From CALOFP01 sp942492635 (lineage in GTDB: Bacteria > UBP6 > UBA1177 > CALOFP01), in contig CALOFP010000001.1 of the NCBI GenBank assembly GCA_942492635.1, positions 558,001-622,000 of the forward strand: a stretch of DNA of 64,000 nucleotides, given 5' to 3'. The notes under the pieces are model-generated. The model ran no database searches and was not told where the DNA came from. It saw nothing but the letters and a program-made list of their open reading frames with translations. Positions 62,701 to 64,000 of this stretch are shown in pieces. How positions within the stretch are numbered: position 1 is the stretch's first letter; each line of letters opens with the position of its first letter. The position numbers and the translations under genes are program-made.

Positions 62701-64000
62701 TGTGAAGTTTTCATCGGAAAAGAGGCGTTCGACATGCCCGGTTACGATATAAGCGCACCGGTATCAATTGCAATCGACATGTACGATCACATCTACCTCA
62801 TCGACAGGATCCTCCTCAGGCAGTTCAGTCCGGAGGGTGTCCTGACCTTCAAAAGGTCTGCCGGGTACGGAACAGTAAGAGTTTCGACAGATCCTTCCGG
62901 ATGGCACATCTACTTCACAAGCAGCAAGGGAACCATACTTTTAAGAAGAGAGGTTTTTGAAAACTTCCCGATCGAACCGCCGAAAAACGTAAACGCCACA
63001 GACGGATCACATGAACATTTCGTTCGCGTAAGCTGGGACGGCGTCCCCTCAGCCGAGTACTACGCACTCTCAAACTATCGCAATGAGGAGCTTGGAAGAA
63101 CGGCGCAGTTCCAGTTCGATTACGACAGACTTCGAAAAGACAGATTCAGCGTGAGAAGCTACAACCAGTACCTGGGCTACAGCGACCACAGCAATCCTGA
63201 CGCCGGTGAACCTCAGGTCATACTGGACCAGCTGCTTCACAGCATGCAGTACGGCCCCTCATCAGGTCAGGGAGGAAGCGGTATCACTATGGACAGCGAA
63301 GGCAACATCTACATTGTCGGCGGAACAAGTGACGGTTTTTACGGGAACAGCGGCTACGGAAGTTCGGACATTTTCCTGATGAAACTTCGACCGGACGGAT
63401 CAATAATCAAAACAGCAACATGGGGAACCGAGAACGTTGATCAAGGAGTCGATGTAAAAGTTGATCATCAGGGAAACATCTACATTTGCGGTATTACGCT
63501 CGGCGATCTTCACGGGAACACCAACTCCGGCAAGAGGGATATATTTCTCATGAAACTGGATCAGGAAGGAAATATGCTCTGGACCTCCCAGTGGGGATCT
63601 TCCGGCGAAGATTATGTGGCGGGAATTGATCTTGACGCCTCGGGGAACATCTATATTTCCGGTTTCGCCAACAGAAGTTTTGAAGGAAACACAGCCAAGG
63701 GAAGAAACGACATTTTCGTGATGAAGATAAACTCCCAGGGCTCACCACTATGGACAGAGATCATCGGAACGCCATATGACGAAGAAGCCACATCGATCAA
63801 GTTGGACGCCGCAGGAAACATCTACCTTACCGGCTATACAAACGGCGATCCCGAAACCAACGCCCACGCGGGAAGTTTTGAAATTTTCCTCATCAAATTG
63901 AATAACGACGGAACCCAGGCGTGGAGAAAGGATTGGGGCTCGGACAGAGATGAAAAATCCCACGATCTTACAATCGATTCTTCAGGAGACTTATATCTGA
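59770..64000 (+). CDS. giant lipoprotein: Cys-rich repeats, fibronectin III, NHL and SBBP propellers (runs off the window)
   Basis: The frame is open from an ATG at 59770 (GGAGG five bases upstream) to the window end, 1410 codons with no stop. Order: lipoprotein leader (ending FFLSC); an Asp/Ser/Gly/Lys linker (about 20-145); seven Myxococcus-type disulfide repeats (about 147-510; CGNGSVDAGETCEKG and CNDSCSGFDES). Three fibronectin III domains (about 513-787) and an NHL-type propeller (about 790-1064; GITRCMDGNIYVADSGNNRI) follow. Then come another fibronectin III domain and SBBP beta-propeller repeats (about 1155 to the edge; DIFLMKLDQEGNMLWTSQWG). It is predicted to be surface exposed and may bind proteins or glycans. 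Whether it ends in the Cys box seen in other proteins cannot be checked here. The window cuts it, so total size is unknown. Confidence 0.93.
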   Translation, partial: MRLVSILLIIFSLFFLSCSGDDKSGKDEKTGNQTKTDGDSGTDNEDSGKPGDDDEKKGEENDSSEVDDREKQDDSSTPDSGTPQDDGDKKDDHPGTDEDEVSDDPVTADEDKELPENEDTDSDAAFENDEDVSVDDETDDAGNVEELCGNGNFDEGKEKCERGTIIACSDIPEKKFAEGATTVCRQDCSGWDESLCTLCGNNLRDPGETCDKAVEKIDCGNIPGKNYASGTLANCNSRCDGWLESVCTTCSNGTEDAGEVCEKGTPIDCGEIPGKNYEPGTNATCNDACTGWNDDDVCTVKVTETCGNGSFDQGEEACEKGQPTPCGDIPGKNYADSGNAICNDDCSGFDESQCTTCGNGSADAGETCEKGMPTSCADLPGNNYSDSENAICNDSCSGFDESACTTCGNGSVDAGETCEKGTQIDCSNIPGKDYKTGTNATCNNSCTSWNDAQVCTVHVEEKCGNGNVDPGETCEKDVEVDCSTLDMGFSGGTAVCNGTCSGWITEECISLLDPPTNVQASDGTFTYYVQVTWSAAAGADAYQVFRSPTPDGEFAYLGETTSTTYNDVTAKTGIRYYYAVKSLKNPDTLGSLSNSDSGFKNGNIPRPENVQATDGDHPDKIVITWDEVAEATSYEIVRDTLPNGTYNLKIGTSTDPVFEDTTALNNIIYYYKVRAYSSVLQKYGGYSVDNEPGSLKIDTPINFNATDGIFNTIRMSWNEIPQAETYRIYYSTAADGTYTQLAETDKFYYDWQPGNNTVYHFKVEAVSEPMGISYYSEPDSGFATMENYRELKLVHQSSSKGITYDTNGYLYLIKSNSILKVDNYERWVEYPEFTQEIDENGNMKYPEAVVTDAGENYLYIVDSGKHNVKRFLTADGTFHSEIGMQGSGSGQFNSPRGITRCMDGNIYVADSGNNRIVKIKIGGDPAETMIFQSTFGGLGTEPGKFDNPTYLACDSQNRIYISDTGNDRVQRCDSTGNCEVFIGKEAFDMPGYDISAPVSIAIDMYDHIYLIDRILLRQFSPEGVLTFKRSAGYGTVRVSTDPSGWHIYFTSSKGTILLRREVFENFPIEPPKNVNATDGSHEHFVRVSWDGVPSAEYYALSNYRNEELGRTAQFQFDYDRLRKDRFSVRSYNQYLGYSDHSNPDAGEPQVILDQLLHSMQYGPSSGQGGSGITMDSEGNIYIVGGTSDGFYGNSGYGSSDIFLMKLRPDGSIIKTATWGTENVDQGVDVKVDHQGNIYICGITLGDLHGNTNSGKRDIFLMKLDQEGNMLWTSQWGSSGEDYVAGIDLDASGNIYISGFANRSFEGNTAKGRNDIFVMKINSQGSPLWTEIIGTPYDEEATSIKLDAAGNIYLTGYTNGDPETNAHAGSFEIFLIKLNNDGTQAWRKDWGSDRDEKSHDLTIDSSGDLYL

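Overview
The window looks like a chromosomal segment from an uncultured Gram-negative bacterium of deltaproteobacterial or myxobacterial character. The signs are a TamB/AsmA-like envelope protein, several predicted outer-membrane proteins ending in Phe or Asn, many lipoproteins, Cys-rich repeats of the kind known from Myxococcus, SBBP and NHL propellers, hybrid histidine kinases, and a tRNA cluster next to tig-clpP-clpX-lon. No rRNA, CRISPR, integrase or transposase was seen. The taxonomic placement is inference.

Layout. 1-1802: 5'-anchored part of a TamB/AsmA-like gene behind an aberrant tRNA-Gly. 1875-14287: proteolysis and sensing block with two S9A prolyl oligopeptidases, one subtilase, an unrecognised secreted protein, and a substrate-binding lipoprotein translationally coupled to a hybrid histidine kinase. 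14574-22245: housekeeping block with rho, lon, clpX, clpP, tig and five tRNAs. 22304-32299: propeller-type diguanylate cyclase, Na/Pi cotransporter, second subtilase, metallo-hydrolase, SagB-like oxidoreductase, flavin reductase and HAD phosphatase. 32613-34627: arsenic operon arsR-acr3-arsC. 34647-39938: a 1763-residue surface protein with 22 tandem 32-residue four-Cys repeats. 40691-45678: M48 protease with two YbjQ proteins, a small outer-membrane protein, a sulfatase-type membrane enzyme and RidA. 45793-54271: two S1 proteases carrying a ten-Cys module, around a lipoprotein/outer-membrane pair, a multi-span membrane protein and a small protein. 54332-58955: two SPFH proteins and a phosphoesterase lipoprotein. 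59770-64000: a very large lipoprotein running off the window.

The most interesting theme is a set of six predicted exported proteins (two subtilases, two S1 proteases, one propeller/Cys-repeat protein, one orphan). Each ends in a low-complexity, mostly acidic tail followed by a short C-terminal box: usually Gly or Ala, then Cys, then about five small or hydrophobic residues. In five of six the Cys is exactly sixth from the end. The box lacks the membrane span and basic end of LPXTG, PEP-CTERM or MYXO-CTERM signals, so it may be an unrecognised sorting or lipid-attachment signal. No candidate processing enzyme is evident here.

Noncoding DNA carries at least three dispersed repeat families: a roughly 380-nt element in two copies with a hairpin showing a compensatory base change, a 38-nt element in five copies (one inside the end of the HAD phosphatase gene), and a 42-nt tandem repeat. 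Several genes appear to start with GTG or TTG behind good Shine-Dalgarno sites; those starts were preferred over longer upstream alternatives.
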